Shown one piece after another: positions 32,109 to 43,734 of a stretch of 64,000 nt of DNA. Both the position numbers and the translations under genes were made by a program. The notes beneath the pieces were generated by a model, which was given only the letters and a program-made list of their open reading frames with translations, searched no databases and was not told where the DNA came from. The stretch is from Xylogone sp. PMI_703 (lineage: Eukaryota; Ascomycota; Leotiomycetes). The first letter of the stretch is position 1; every line of letters begins with the position of its first letter. The stretch lies in the NCBI GenBank assembly GCA_021399445.1, contig JAJTUQ010000001.1, forward strand, positions 8,556,001-8,620,000. The letters run 5' to 3'.

Positions 32109-33738
32109 TCACCTGAACACCAAAGCTAATGCCTGGTGCTGGCTAGCTATACGCAAAGTATATCCAGAGATGATCCAGGTGAAGGTGCTCTTATGTTTCT
32201 GTGCATGACAACTATACGAGACTGTGAGACCCGCATACATATCTGCCTCTCTTACTATTTCTTGCAATTCTTCTGGATATGGTACGCCTATCCGCTTCAG
32301 TTTCAATAATGCTGTAAGTTGAAGATCTAACAGCGATGTCGCCGTTGTCGTGAAGTATAGCTCTGCCATGCAAGCCACAAGGCTCGAAGTAATCAGCTCA
32401 TCCATTTTGAGAACTTCATTGGTGAGGGACAGCTTTATAACATCAGCGAATGTATTATGCCATGTCTGAATATCTGCAAGCAGCTCCCTCGAGCGAGATA
32501 AAATATTCTCAATAGTCTCTTGGTATCCACATTGTTCCGAAGGGCTGTTTCCATCCACTCTATATTGATGCATTTCGTTGAGAGTTTTCCACAGGGGCAA
32601 AGCATCAAGCGCTATTGTGATGAGCCGTTGTAACGAGTTCCTGCCGTATGGATATTGATCTAGCCAAGCCGGCTCCTTCCATTGCGGTTCACAGAGAAAA
32701 GTGTCTTCCTGGTGAGCGAGACATCGTATATACTATGCAGAGTTAGAGTTAAATTATTAAAAGCATTTGACTATCGATTATTCATACTTCGAAGCCTCGG
32801 AAATCATATAATATATGCCAACTCATGATGTCATGCAGATTATCTACTCCAAGTCGACGAAGTAGCAGACCTGCCCCACGCAAATGATTCTCAAAACCAT
32901 GTGTGGAGCCATTGGCCACAACCTCCACAGATTAGTTTCACTCATGTAAGGGATGACTGGGAAACCTACCTCGTACAGTGAAGCAATGAGTGTTGCACCG
33001 ACAAGTCTGAGAACAACATCTTCGGTTAAATTCTGCCGACTTACTAGTTGGGTAACCTGCTGTCGAAATTGGCGTAGTGTGTGATGATAGAATCGCATGG
33101 CTTGTATGGAGAGGTCAGGCGTTTGCAGCTGGATCGCATAAGCACTGAGGGATAACGCTAAAAGCGAGTTCTCAAGAACTTGAGTCTTTTCTAAAGCTGC
33201 TCTCTCGCATGTCTGAGTAATATAATATTTACAGAGAGAATTACCCTCTGCAGGACGGAAAATGTTGTCATCTAATTCATGAAAGGCGGCGCAGGGTCGG
33301 ATGGAGGGTACGTAGTGGGCGGGCAGACCGCCTATAAAGGCTGCGGTGTATTGAGACGCGGTGCCCATCAAAGTAGAGACTGAAAAAGGCTGCGGAGGCT
33401 CCACTATAGTAGTCACCTTTGATATCGATTTCTTGATACCAGAAATGGTCAGTTCAAGACTGCATGGATATATTCCCATTGAAACCTATTACCTCAGTAT
33501 TCTGCTTCGGGGGAGCTGGGCGTTGCTGCCTTTCCTGGACAAATCGTGCAACCAAGCCATATCCAGTGCATGTGACGCCAGAGGCGACACACCGCGCACA
33601 TGGCTTTTGACCATCACACTGCAATTCCAACTAGTCAGTATACCACTTGGCCTAGAGAGGGCAGCAGGCTGTTCTCCTAACCTTCACTTTCCGCCTACGG
33701 CAATTCTGGCACTTCTGCACACTGTAACCGCGGCCCAT
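32109..33738 (-). CDS. Zn2Cys6 transcription factor (small, DUF3468/Fungal_trans_2 type)
   Basis: Five exons fit: 33738-33682, 33618-33493, 33431-32970, 32922-32788 and 32732-32109 (introns 63, 61, 47 and 55 bp), 467 aa. The first intron interrupts the zinc cluster; joined, it reads C-x2-C-x6-C-x5-C-x2-C-x6-C (CQNCRRRKVK then CDGQKPCARC). The rest matches the shorter fungal factors with a C-terminal regulatory domain: LLALSLSAYAIQ, SLYEV joined to VANGSTHGFENHLRGAG, then a helical tail. The HGFENHLRGA segment is typical of this group. The third acceptor is uncertain: CAAG at 33432 was used, and AAAG a few codons later also keeps frame. No partner enzyme is adjacent; the 3-kb upstream region is gene-poor, so a target cannot be guessed. 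Confidence 0.83.
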
Positions 33739-36700
33739 ATTTCCCTCTATTAGAGAGAGCTAGGGCGATATTAGATCCTGAGAGAAATTGCAGAACGGCC
33801 AGCGTCCAAAGCCACACTAAGACTGATACAGTGGCAGACAAAGGCCAGGTTGTCCTAGAGAGGAGCGTGTATGAGAGGATATATCTAACAGAAGTCCGGG
33901 CGACTGTTGTTATTTGCCACAGGCTCTAAAGAGTCGTTAAAAGCTTGATGGTTTGCGTCAGAAGCATCCCAAGACGTTGAAAATAGTTGCCTCAGGAGAA
34001 GAGGCGTTCCATAGGCGCTTGGCAGCCCTTCAAGACACCAGATCTGGCACAGCAAGCTTCCGCTTCCACTGCAGGACTCCGACAAAGTTTACAGCTGTGA
34101 CGAGGCTATCATAACATCTAAATGGCGTCGAAGCTTCATTACTGATCCGCGACACCTACCGCACAAGGGATTCATGTGGGCTCCGCTGAGGTAAGAAGGC
34201 ACTGCGTAGCCCTTGGCCTTTCTCTCTTGGGTGTTGAGGTCTTAAAGGCTTGCTGGTACCATAGCGCAAAGGGGCAAGCCCGGAAGTCTCTTATCCACCG
34301 GCTTGTGAGCCCCGTCACTCATGACTGGCCACAATCTACTTCCGTACCGTAAAGTCCATTAATTATGTACGCACTCTCTGACACCTTCGGATCGCTTAGC
34401 TTCCAACTATGCTAACGGCTTTCGTTGTTACTGCTGTTCGCAGGAAGTAACCGCGATGGGTGCGCACCACGGACCCTCTGCCATCAATGGCTTAGCCAGC
34501 TTAGGTAAAAGGGTGATCCACTCACAGACTGAGCGCCAAGAGCATCAGTGGCCAATTGTACTCGTATCACCGCATGGGACAAATGTCCGGCACATCCTCG
34601 CACGGCAGTTATATTAAGCATGAATCGAAATTGTCAGGCCGATGATATTATGTAACATGCATAGGTCAGAAAGTAATTAAGGTTAGAAACGTGACTGAAA
34701 CCACAAAAAAGGGTCTAATCTTTGTTCAAGGCAGATTGTACTGTTGTAACTTTTTCGTGAAACTCCACTGGAGACAATAATGAGAGCAGTACAGACCTTA
34801 GATTCCCATAGTCTCGAATATTTATAGCAGGAACATATAAGTAGTATCATTCAGAGACTCGTAAAGTCCATTGAAACTCCTCATTTATGTTCTAATCCAT
34901 CAAAGTGACCCTGGTTTAATTAAGCACAATTAGCATTTAGTCACAGGCAATCTCAATTTCACCAGTACATCAATATCGCCCCACGGTCGCATACAAACTT
35001 GCATTACAAAAAAAGGCTGGAAAATGTGATTTAATTATCAGTTGATTACCAGTTAAAGATTTTTTACATATCTGTCTATTATACGCACATCAACAGTTCT
35101 TTCCTTCAAAGTTCGGGTAGCATTGGAGGAGGTAAAGTAAAATCTTGTATGACTTGATGCAGCGCAACGTTATGATAAAGTAAATGCATATATATCCCGT
35201 ACATACAGAGACAATCCAACTCAAACATCCGATATGGTAGCCGGCGACGCTTCTTCTACGTGCTCGTTCATCTCTGCGTTTCTTTAGTCACGGGTAAGAG
35301 GCCGAACAGTCGAGAAACCAGATAAAATATTTAGAGCAGAAACCTATCAGAAGGAGCCTGAAGCCCAGGACCATCGAGACCAACCTACATGTTATTAATC
35401 CAGGGCTGAAAAGAGTTGCGTCACAGCCAAAACGAGCATAAGTCCTGATATTTTCAAGGACCTTAATAGTTGGATTGTACGCCATCTCAACGTACAAGTT
35501 AAAAAAATAGCAATACAAAACTAGGTTAGCTCAATGCTCCTCACACCTAAAGAACCATAGTACAATAATTTTAGCTTTCATCTTCAGAACTATTTATGCA
35601 GGCTACGCTCATATATAGTTCTGAGTTGTGAAATATGCTATCACTGCTACTTTCGGAAATTCAGTTCATTAGATAACCCTTGTGCCTTCGCTAAGCCAAA
35701 AATGTCACTCACTGCATCCTTCATAGCTGAAGTAGTAACTTTGTTCTCATAAGTTCCATTGGAGGTAAGGGTAGCTTGGTAAGCAATAATGGTGAGTGCG
35801 AGGTATTCCCGTAGACGAGATTGGCAATATTGGTCTTCGTCTAATATGGGCCGCAAGTGATCGCTATCTGTCCGAAATCAAACATAGCTTTCGCGTCTAT
35901 AGAAATTTGCTATAATACTAAATAGAGAGCTAGCCTAGGTCTGCATTAGAGTCGGACCTTGCTTATTGTTGCCCGATACTGTAAAACTAATTTGGATTGG
36001 TATTACATTGAGTGGTTCATGAGGATAGTGCATACTTCACAAGTTTGACTGTAATGACTGTTCTAGTTTGCATTTGCGAGCCGGCATACTTCATTAAATT
36101 ATAGAGTAACAAAAGTAATTTCATCAGCTGATTGACCTGATTGTCATGGAAAATCCCGGGTGTAAACAGATTAAGTTGGAGGAAAATCACGACTACGTCT
36201 TAAAAGATTCCTGATCATTCCAGCCCTCGACTTTCAAGATACAGAAGGAGAGTATAAAAGGGGGCTCACTGTTTAAAGAGCTTCGATATATGTTTGATTA
36301 CCCCTTGTGGTAATATTACTGCTGTTGAGGTTATGTCAAGCTCACTGACAAAGAGTTCTTTTCTTAAGGTCTATGATAACTAAGTGCGCTCTTGAAGACT
36401 TTATTCTCATCTCTGTAATTCTCGGAATAACTGTTCTATACTGGCGGCGCAATAATTGGTGGAACTGCGCCTGTCCAGCGCGCCGTCTTGGCAGTATACC
36501 ATGCCAAACTATTAAGTTATTCCACGCCGGCAAAAGTCCCTACTACGATAGGGAAGCTTGTTTCCCCGCCTCATGCAAGGGGGATCCAGCTTGTACCGCC
36601 GAAGCTATTGCTCTTATGGAACATCATAGTACAAATTGGTGCTAGAATATGGAAATTAATCCATCCTCGAGGAGTCTTCGTGACAAGTATAAGTAATGGG

Positions 36701-36788
36701 GATAGTTACAGTGCCTGCCGCTTCAGTGTGACCTCCCACCTCTCACTGTTTTCGCCCCTTCCCCGGCAACCTTCTCAATTGCTCAAAA
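33739..36788. other. Gene-poor 3-kb interval
   Basis: No complete gene. Two minus-strand patches look like protein: 35226-35518 (AYNPTIKVLENIRTYARFGC, and farther on a patch that would end MNEHVEEASPATISDV) and 35647-35868, listed separately. They lack starts and a consistent splice chain. The region 34500-35250 is AT-rich without open frames. Confidence 0.35.
35647..35868 (-). pseudogene. Unassigned coding-like exon, possible gene relic
   Basis: An open segment follows an acceptor-like TTCGGACAG. It encodes about 73 residues including RPILDEDQYCQSRLREYLA and SAMKDAVSDIFGLAKAQG and ends in a stop at 35647. The amphipathic pattern looks like real protein, but no upstream exon with a start was found and I cannot name a family. 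It could be the last exon of a decayed gene. Confidence 0.25.
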
Positions 36789-38189
36789 ATGCAGTACGTA
36801 TGAACCAACCGTCTCCTTTTCTTTCCACCTCTCTAATCTGTTATTGACTTTTTCACTCATCCCAGTTTCTCACTGCTAAAATATGCCGCGTTCGAGTCGC
36901 TAGTTCTCATGACACAGAGCACGACAGCGGTGTCGATTGCACCTCGCAATAATGCCGATATCAATCTCAATCTCTGGCCTAACACGGTAGTTCTGGACGG
37001 ATCCCGGCTTTTCACAACAAAGCTCCTCCTAAAATTGGGACCACTTGCCCCATCTTCCTACCGCTCCGCGCTCTCAAACCTCCTTACACAAGCAGACAGC
37101 TGGCTTACCCAGGGTCCCTGGACTGTCACTAGCAAGAAGATCCTCCCTCCTGGCGGTGATATCCATGACTACGCTAGCCAGGCACCGTACTGGTGGCCGA
37201 ATCCCAACACCACAGACGGCTGCCCGTATATCCAGAAAGATGGAGTGCGTAACCCTGCTGTGGATAATTACACCGACCACGGTGATCGAGGTAACATGTT
37301 CCAGGCAAGTTATATCCTTGCACTAGCATGGTATTATACGGGTGAAGCAAAATATTCTCAACATGCGGGAGATATCCTCCGTACGTGGTTCCTGGATCCT
37401 GCTACTAAGATGAACCCAAACCTCAACCACGCCCAAATCATCCCCTGCCAAGACGACGGGCGCTCAATTGGCATCATTGATTTCAGCCAGCAGTATACCT
37501 CCACCGTCGACGCCGCCCTCATCTTGTCATCTCCGTCAAGCCTACTCTCGGGCATCTTCTCCAAAAGCAGCGCCCCAGGCTGGGATGCTAACGACCAAGC
37601 GGGATTTCTTTCTTGGAACAAGGATTTTCTCGACTGGCTTGTGAATTCCGACTTTGGAAAGGAAGAATATGAAGCGGACAACAACCACGGCACCTTTGCA
37701 GCGATGCAGAATGCTGCGTTGGCTCTGTATGTCGGCAACACGGCGCTCGCGAGCCAGATCGCCCGCAATGCCACCAGTCGCATCGACAAATATGTCACCG
37801 CCAACGGGTCGCAGCCGCTCGAGCTGGTGCGCACCCGTAGCTTCCATTACAGTACGTTTGATCTCGTTGCGTACACACGGCTAGCGGATGTGGCGGCCAA
37901 GCTATCTGGCCGGTACGCAGTTGATCTATGGGGGTACAAGGGCCCTCAAGGTCAGAGCATTATGAAAGCGATTGAATTCATCATTCCTGCGGCAGTCAAG
38001 GGCCAGAGTGCCTGGCCATACCCCGAGCTCGAGTTTGATGCATATTCAGCCAGTGATATCGTCCATGCCGGTGCGGATGAGGGCAATAAGCTGGCGAAGC
38101 AGGCTGTTGGAAAGGTGCCAGCTCCTCCTGGGGGTGATCTGTGGCTACTGAGACCAGCTGTGGAGCAATTGGATGCGATTACTAGTTAG
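36789..38189 (+). CDS. Secreted alginate-lyase-family protein (PL5-like)
   Basis: Two exons. The first holds only five coding bases (36789-36793, ATGCA). A 72-bp intron (GTACGT...CCCAG, with CTAAT and TTGAC branch candidates) separates it from 36866-38189. The product is 442 aa. Splicing creates a clear signal peptide (MHFSLLKYAAFESLVLM, cleavage near TTAVSIA), which the unspliced ATG at 36909 lacks. The alpha/alpha-toroid alginate-lyase domain covers about 60-400, with PYWWPNP, the YILALAWYYTGE segment, DIIDFSQQ-like and NNHG (likely catalytic His), and ELVRTRSFHYS (Arg/Tyr). Such enzymes cut uronic-acid polysaccharides by beta-elimination. The true substrate in fungi is not established. It lies 6.7 kb from the GT2/galactose-oxidase/lyase locus. 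Confidence 0.88.
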
Positions 38190-39007
38190 AGATTGTCTGA
38201 AGACTGTGTTTCACAACGAAAATATCGAGTTTTCTATTTATGGATGTACATAAGATATGACATTTGTACATTAAAAGATCCATATCCAATTATTGATATA
38301 ATTTTAGACTATGTATGAGGCAGTGCGCAAATGTCGACCGCGGGTAAACTCTTCATTATGCATGATCCTTTCTTTTAAAATAGCAAGGGAAGTGTTTACG
38401 TCTTTTGGCCTTTATATTCTATGGTATTTCATAATTATGATCAATGGCACAAAAGAATAGCTGATATAATCTATTATATGAGCATGATGTGATAAGCAAT
38501 GCTCAGGTTTTGAGATTAACACTTAATTACTAATGTCTATGATTATAATGAGACCCCTTTCAGTTACTTCGTACGAGACAATACTTGCTCTCTTTCTACA
38601 AGAGCGGAAAGATCTTGGTTCTCGCTCAAAGAAATGTATAGTCAAGCGGGCTGAGCGGACTGAGCGGATAAAAGCGGGCCTCCATTCCACCGTGAGACAG
38701 CGGACTAAACTAAGCATAAATACCATCAATCTAAGCCATCGCATGTCTACAGTAATATAGAGCTAACTTAGATAAGAGCTCAATTTTGCGAGACATTTGG
38801 GATGTATTTGTAAGATATACTCTGTTTACTCCTAAAACCGCGGATTTTCCTTAGTCATTGATGTGTTGGTATGGTTGTGTTACTAGTGTAGTATAGGAGG
38901 ACCTCCACAGGCGGAGGTGTATATATTATAGAGATGTTGGTCTTCAAACAGCAACAACTTTTCTTTACTCGTTTGAACTCAGCTACAACAGTTTATAGTC
39001 TAACACA
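38190..39007. other. AT-rich intergenic region
   Basis: No supported gene. Positions about 38648-38680 contain short CTGAGCGGA tandem copies inside a small open frame (38533-38760) with no domain. The NmrA-gene core promoter lies at the right end. Confidence 0.4.
38901..38930 (+). promoter_or_regulatory. Inverted repeat and TATA box before the NmrA-like gene
   Basis: ACCTCC (38901-38906) and GGAGGT (38913-38918) form a 6-bp inverted repeat with a 6-bp spacer, directly followed by ATATATTATA (38921-38930), about 80 bp before the start codon. The AT run fits a TATA box. The inverted repeat may be an operator; this is a guess from position. Confidence 0.35.
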
Positions 39008-40122
39008 ATGGCTCCTACCAAGCTTATTGTCGTTGTTGGCGCTACTGGGAATCAAGGAGGCTCCGTCGCCAAAACCTTTGCTCAAGATCCTGCCTGGAGA
39101 GTTCGTGGACTTACTCGCAATCCTTCCAGCAGCAAGGCTCAGGCACTCAAAAATATTGGAATTGAAGTTGTTCAAGCCGATATCGACGACGTGTCTTCTC
39201 TTGTTGAGGTTTTCAAGGGCGCCAATGCTATTTTCACTGTGTCCGACTTCTGGGGAACTTTCAACGACCCTGCCACACCAGCCAAGGTACCAGCTGGGAT
39301 GCCGCAAAACAAGTGGGTATATGAGTACGAAGTCCAGCAGCTTAAGAACATGATTGATGCGGCGGCACAAACTGAAGGCTTGGAGAGACTGGTCTATTCC
39401 ACCTTGTCCGACGGAGCCAAGTGGTCCAAGGGTAAATACAAGAATATATTGCACTTTGTTAGCAAGGCACATGCGTCCTACTATGGAGCCGAGAAGTACC
39501 CCGAGTTATGGAAGAAGACCAGCACCATCCAAGTCGGATGGTATCTGAGTAACCTTACTACAAACCCCATTTTGCAACCAGAAAAGGTGTGATAGAGCAA
39601 GATCTACATTCTCGAGAATGAATTGTAAACTGACCCCTTTTTCTAGAATTCCGAAGGCGTTACTCAATTTATCATGAATCTGGACGGAGACCTCCACCTT
39701 CCCATTGTTGCCCCAGAGGAAGATACGGGCCCTTTCACGAAGGCCCTTGTGGAGGAGAAGCCAGGAAAGAATCTGATTGCTTATCGCCAGTGGATGACCA
39801 TGAAAGAATTTGTCAAGCTCTTCACTGAAGCGGTTGGTCGGCCGGCCGAGTATGTACAGCTACCTATAGGCCAGTTTGCTGTCCCCATACCGGAGGAATT
39901 GAAGGACGAATTGAATGATAACTGGGGCTACTGGAATGAATTTGGATATGAGGGACGGGATGACCCAACGGTGATCCACCCGAGAGATGTAAGTGTCCTC
40001 TTGTCTTTGAGAATTTGTTGACTGCTTACTGAGTATATCATCAGCTTGAGACTAAGGTCAAACTGGATACTGTTGGGAACTGGCTCAAGAAGCAAGACTG
40101 GTCCAAGATCCTTGACGCATAA
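39008..40122 (+). CDS. NmrA-like family NAD(P)-binding protein
   Basis: Three exons, 39008-39586, 39647-39988 and 40045-40122 (introns 60 and 56 bp; AAACTGAC branch in the first), 332 aa. The N-terminus has the atypical-SDR Rossmann loop GATGNQGG at 11-18, then RGLTRNPSS and the VVQADIDD segment. The middle contains YSTLSDGAKWSKGKY in place of the classical YxxxK. The C-terminal half (HLPIVAPEEDTGPF, RQWMTMKEFVKLFTEAVGRP) matches NmrA-like proteins. Members either sense NAD(P) redox state, as NmrA does for the nitrogen regulator AreA, or act as reductases. Length and the internal motifs fit the enzyme-like group better than NmrA itself. No neighbour points to a pathway. Confidence 0.88.
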
Positions 40123-42142
40123 AGATGGAAAGATGAAGATGAATCGATGATTGTGGCATGATTACCTGCGAAGGAGCAGTTTAGTTGATTTTATTAAAAG
40201 CTGCAGCAACATGTCCAATTAAACTAAACCGCGCTTATATCAATTGGCAATCAACCATGTGCTACCTATTGTGATCATAACTTGCAGACTTGTAGTGAGG
40301 GTCTTGACGCGGGTACTCTGTCACATCACATGTAGGCAACATCCACTACATTACTTAACTGTGTATAATATAATAGAGAGACACAAGTAAATATTCACCC
40401 AGATACTGGTAGCATTTTCGGGTTCCAAATGTACCTTAAACTCGGCGCTCCTGCTCGGTCCTCCAGTGTGTAAGTGTCCGCTGATGACTTTCTCTGGCAG
40501 TCGTTGATTAGTCATGATCCTATCGCGTTCTCAGGTCACGTGAAAAAGCCGAATAGCACGCAATCGCCCATGTCAGCTTAAGCGAGGAAGCAGGCCAATA
40601 AGCAGCGGCCAGAACAGAGCGCCAGAGCTGTCGCACTGGAGCTGCTGGCTACTTCTGCTCAACTTCCTCCTCCAGCTCTTTTCTCTTCTTCTCTTCATCC
40701 AACTTCACCTGTCGATTCCATCCTCGATTTCTGCGCTTTCTCGCCGTGCTTTTTGACCTGGTCTTCGATCTCTTCTGTCGGTGACGGCGACCGACGATCG
40801 GCGATGATTTCGAACTCTAATCTATGACACATACAAAATCGGCGGCGGACCAATGAGCAGCGTCCAAGTGGGCTGGAGCTTGGTCAGGGAACTCGCCGTC
40901 ATTGTCCAGTCCGCGGTACAGTCCTCTGTGGCAGTTTCACGCTGAATTTCGGGAGCCCAAATATACCGGACATGCAGCTGAAGAGCCAGCGCTCGAATTG
41001 CTCGAATTGCCCAAGTTGCTCGAATGGAGTGGACTTCTTGCAGGCGCTGTTCCAATTGATATAGGTAGGCATGTTCTGCTTCTCTCAACTCTCTTGGGCA
41101 GGAGCTTGTTTATTGGCTCTTCCCTTTTCTCATACTCTCTTACCTGAGTTCCCCTCTTCTTTTCTTCACTGCACATGGGCTGCATCGGATGCGATTGGGG
41201 CGGGGCCTTTGAGATGAGGACAGCGCAACGCTCAACGAATCGCTGCCCAGACCGGCCTGCGCTCGCTGCATCTGCTGATGCTGCCAAGGCCACGCGGCTT
41301 ATCTCTTGCACTCGGGTGCCCGCGACGCCGATACGCGCAGCCAGGCCATATCATATGTGTGGAATGGGGACATTACGAAGAATAATATGAGATGGAGTGA
41401 GGCAATGCTTCAGGGAGCATGGCGGTGTTGGAATTGGCAAGCAGAGCACTGTCGAGACGAACTTTGGGGATAGAAATGGGAGAATAGAAGGAAGGCAGAT
41501 CGTGGACACAGGGGGAAGGATCGCTCGGTCCCGACGATAAGAGAAACGTCAGCTCCCCTCTCTCGTGGTCACAAGCAGTGGGGCCCAAACTACGTGCGAT
41601 GCAAGGCGCAACTCCGCAGCTTGTGCGGTCCGTTTCCTCCAAAACCCTGCCGACCATTATTATCCGGCGCCTTTCAACTGAATCTGGAGGGAAAAAAATG
41701 CTGGTTCTGGGCAGTGCGATTCTGGAGATGTTGATGGGCTGATGCATCACGTTGAGAAGGGAGAAGATCTCAAAGGATTAATCTCTTGGGGGGGCGGGCT
41801 TTGGGGCTGCCGGATCTGTCAATGTCACTGATGAGCACGTTTCTCCGTTTTGGCAAGAATTGGGAAGGAGCCACCTTGACGGCGCATTTACGTTCCACCT
41901 GGACCAGCCCGATTTCGTAGCGAGCTGGACGCCCGCTCATCAGCTCCAAATGCGTCTCGCCCATATCTACCCGCGATTTTCCTGCTTTTTCTCTATTGTC
42001 CTGTTGTTTTATTATTCCTCGCTCTCTCATGCTCCTCTGTCTATACGGCTCTAGATTGCAATTTAGACCTCTTTTTTGAACATATATTTGCCAACGAGGC
42101 CCTCTTCAGTGATACTTAGCCTACCTTCGAGAACTAGTCATA
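40123..42142. other. Long region upstream of cysteine dioxygenase
   Basis: 2 kb without a supported gene, despite several open frames on both strands (40822-41088, 40937-41311, 41373-41750, 41770-42030) with no recognisable domain. From about 40650 the plus strand is pyrimidine-rich, like a transcription start and long leader of the downstream gene. Small repeats of GCTCGAATTGC occur at about 40990-41025. Confidence 0.4.
40536..40543. promoter_or_regulatory. TCACGTGA E-box palindrome
   Basis: A perfect TCACGTGA palindrome lies just before the pyrimidine-rich leader of the cysteine-dioxygenase gene. TCACGTG is the yeast Cbf1 site used with Met4 in sulfur-gene control. Relevance here is inferred from the sulfur-related downstream gene, 1.6 kb away. 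Confidence 0.35.
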
Positions 42143-43129
42143 ATGGCAGCCGTCAAGTCCAGCATGCTTAACACTCTGAAGCCACATATCTCCGCCCCTA
42201 GATCACAATTTGTTGCCGGTGTAAATGGCCGCAGTGTCGCCCTCCTTTCAAACCTGAGTGCCAGTCCAAGCATGGACAGCGCCATAGACTATGTCCCGCC
42301 TTTCCCAAGCAAAACTGGCTCCATCGCTTTGTCGCAAGAGGACCGGATTGAGACTACTGCATCAGTCACAGAGCAACCAACATCAACCACATCACGTAGT
42401 CCATTTAACACGCTCGTCAATACCATTACTCGGACCTTAGCAACTACTTCGTCTACAGCTCCTACCCTTCTTCGAAGTCTTACCTCAACCATGGAAGGCT
42501 ACGCCTCCAATCCCGACCATTGGTTGAAATATGCGCACTCCAACCCCAACAAACCTTACACGCGTAACCTGGTGTTCGAGGTACCGGGCATCTTCAACCT
42601 GCTAGTCCTAGTTTGGACCCCAGGACATGGTAGCCCCATTCATGACCACGCTGATTCGCATTGCTTGATGAAGGTGCTCAAGGGTGTGCTGAGGGAACAA
42701 AGATTCGAAATGCCCAACGGTGACAGGAGAGGTTCGCTGAAGGAGATTGCTGATGTGGTATTTGAGGAAGACAAGGTTGCTTATATTGCTGATACTGTAG
42801 GTTTTCCTTTCCTCTTCTTCTCACTCTTCTTATTTTATCCTTCCTCATTCTCGATGCCTTTGATGTGGGCACGTCTAATCAGATCCAAATAGATCGGCCT
42901 TCATTCCGTCTCCAACCCACATCCAACTGAATACGCCGTATCACTTCACTGTAAGTTGTCATCAATCCCATTTCATAGCAGAGCTCTGGACTAACCTTTC
43001 ATAGTGTATACACCACCTAATGCGGCAATTCGTGGCGCCAGCGTCTATGATATCGAGAGCGGAGAAGGTAAACTGGTGAAACCATCCGCATATGACTCAG
43101 TACAAGGCATCACTCAATCAAACGAGTAA
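42143..43129 (+). CDS. Cysteine dioxygenase (type I) with extended N-terminus
   Basis: Three exons, 42143-42796, 42893-42950 and 43005-43129 (introns 96 and 54 bp), 278 aa. The cupin carries the iron ligands H167 and H169 (SPIHDHADSH) and H222 (IGLHSVSNPHP). C174 sits at the site of the Cys-Tyr crosslink, and SLHLYTPP provides H237 and the partner Y239. All key residues of mammalian CDO (H86, H88, H140, C93, Y157) are thus matched. The enzyme oxidises cysteine to cysteine sulfinate in the cytosol. The cupin begins near residue 115. The 110 residues before it are Ser/Thr-rich and unusual for the family, although the ATG at 42143 is in good context and an SPFNTLVNTI stretch looks like the usual CDO N-terminal helix. 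Expected control by sulfur supply; see the E-box upstream. Confidence 0.92.
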
Positions 43130-43320
43130 TGGAGTCGGTTTTGCTATGGGGTTTCGGGGATAGTTGCGAGTAGATTGTGAACGAAGTAATGACTATAATG
43201 GCTCTCTATTATTATATACCATAGTGCTCGATGCCTAGTATGTATCTATAGCTAATATGAATTCGACCCACGAGTGGTGCACATCTCAAGTAATAACCAA
43301 GAAGACAGGCCAAGTCTCGC

Positions 43321-43734
43321 GACCAAAAGATTTGTTGCATATCTGAGCTGGCGGCATGATTGCAATATCAGTACAGCTTGAGTGGCCAAAAACTTTGTTG
43401 CAAGTCTGAGGATTTCCGAATTGCTTCACGAGTACCAGTACTGTAGGCCTTCTGCTTGGTGTTTCTCTAGCCAAAATTTTGTTGCACGTCTGTTGGCTCA
43501 GAATTTGTGAGTAGCAGACGCAGGCAGATAGAGAGGCAGGCAGAACAATTCCCCGTGAATATGTTTTCATGTCCTCCAAGACATGCAACAAAACTTTGAC
43601 CAGAACAACCTTATGACCAATAATATTGGAATTCTGAGCTGTCTCTGACATGCAACAAAACTTTTGGCCACTCAAGCTGTACTGGTATTGCAAACCTGCC
43701 GCCAGCTCAGATATGCAACAAACCTTCTGGCCAG
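43321..43734. repeat. Fold-back element: six copies of a 25-29-bp motif in two inverted triplets
   Basis: The motif (consensus TGGCCAAAA-NN-TTTGTTGCA-NGTCTGAG) occurs forward at 43321-43347, 43383-43410 and 43468-43492, and in reverse at 43579-43603, 43642-43671 and 43706-43734. The outer arms (43321-43410 versus 43642-43734) also match between the motifs, e.g. GAGCTGGCGGCA and CAGTACAGCTTGAGTGGCC in both, so the block folds into a long imperfect hairpin of about 90 bp per arm with a smaller nested one. A minus-strand open frame (43286-43768) crosses it and reads mirrored peptides; it is a by-product, not a gene. It could be a MITE-like or fold-back transposon, or a hairpin RNA source. Confidence 0.8.

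Noticed and set aside
36883..36903. Six-codon upstream open frame controlling the alginate-lyase-family gene
   Set aside because: In the spliced model this stretch is coding in another frame and part of the signal peptide.
38533..38760. Transposase fragment
   Set aside because: Short CTGAGCGGA repeats and a basic open frame hint at it, but no transposase motif or terminal repeats could be found.
40822..42054. Several 60-125-aa open frames upstream of cysteine dioxygenase
   Set aside because: No domain, no consistent splice chain and mutual overlap on opposite strands; treated as leader/promoter.
43321..43734. CRISPR-like array
   Set aside because: Copies change orientation midway, spacers are unequal and mirrored, and the genome is eukaryotic.
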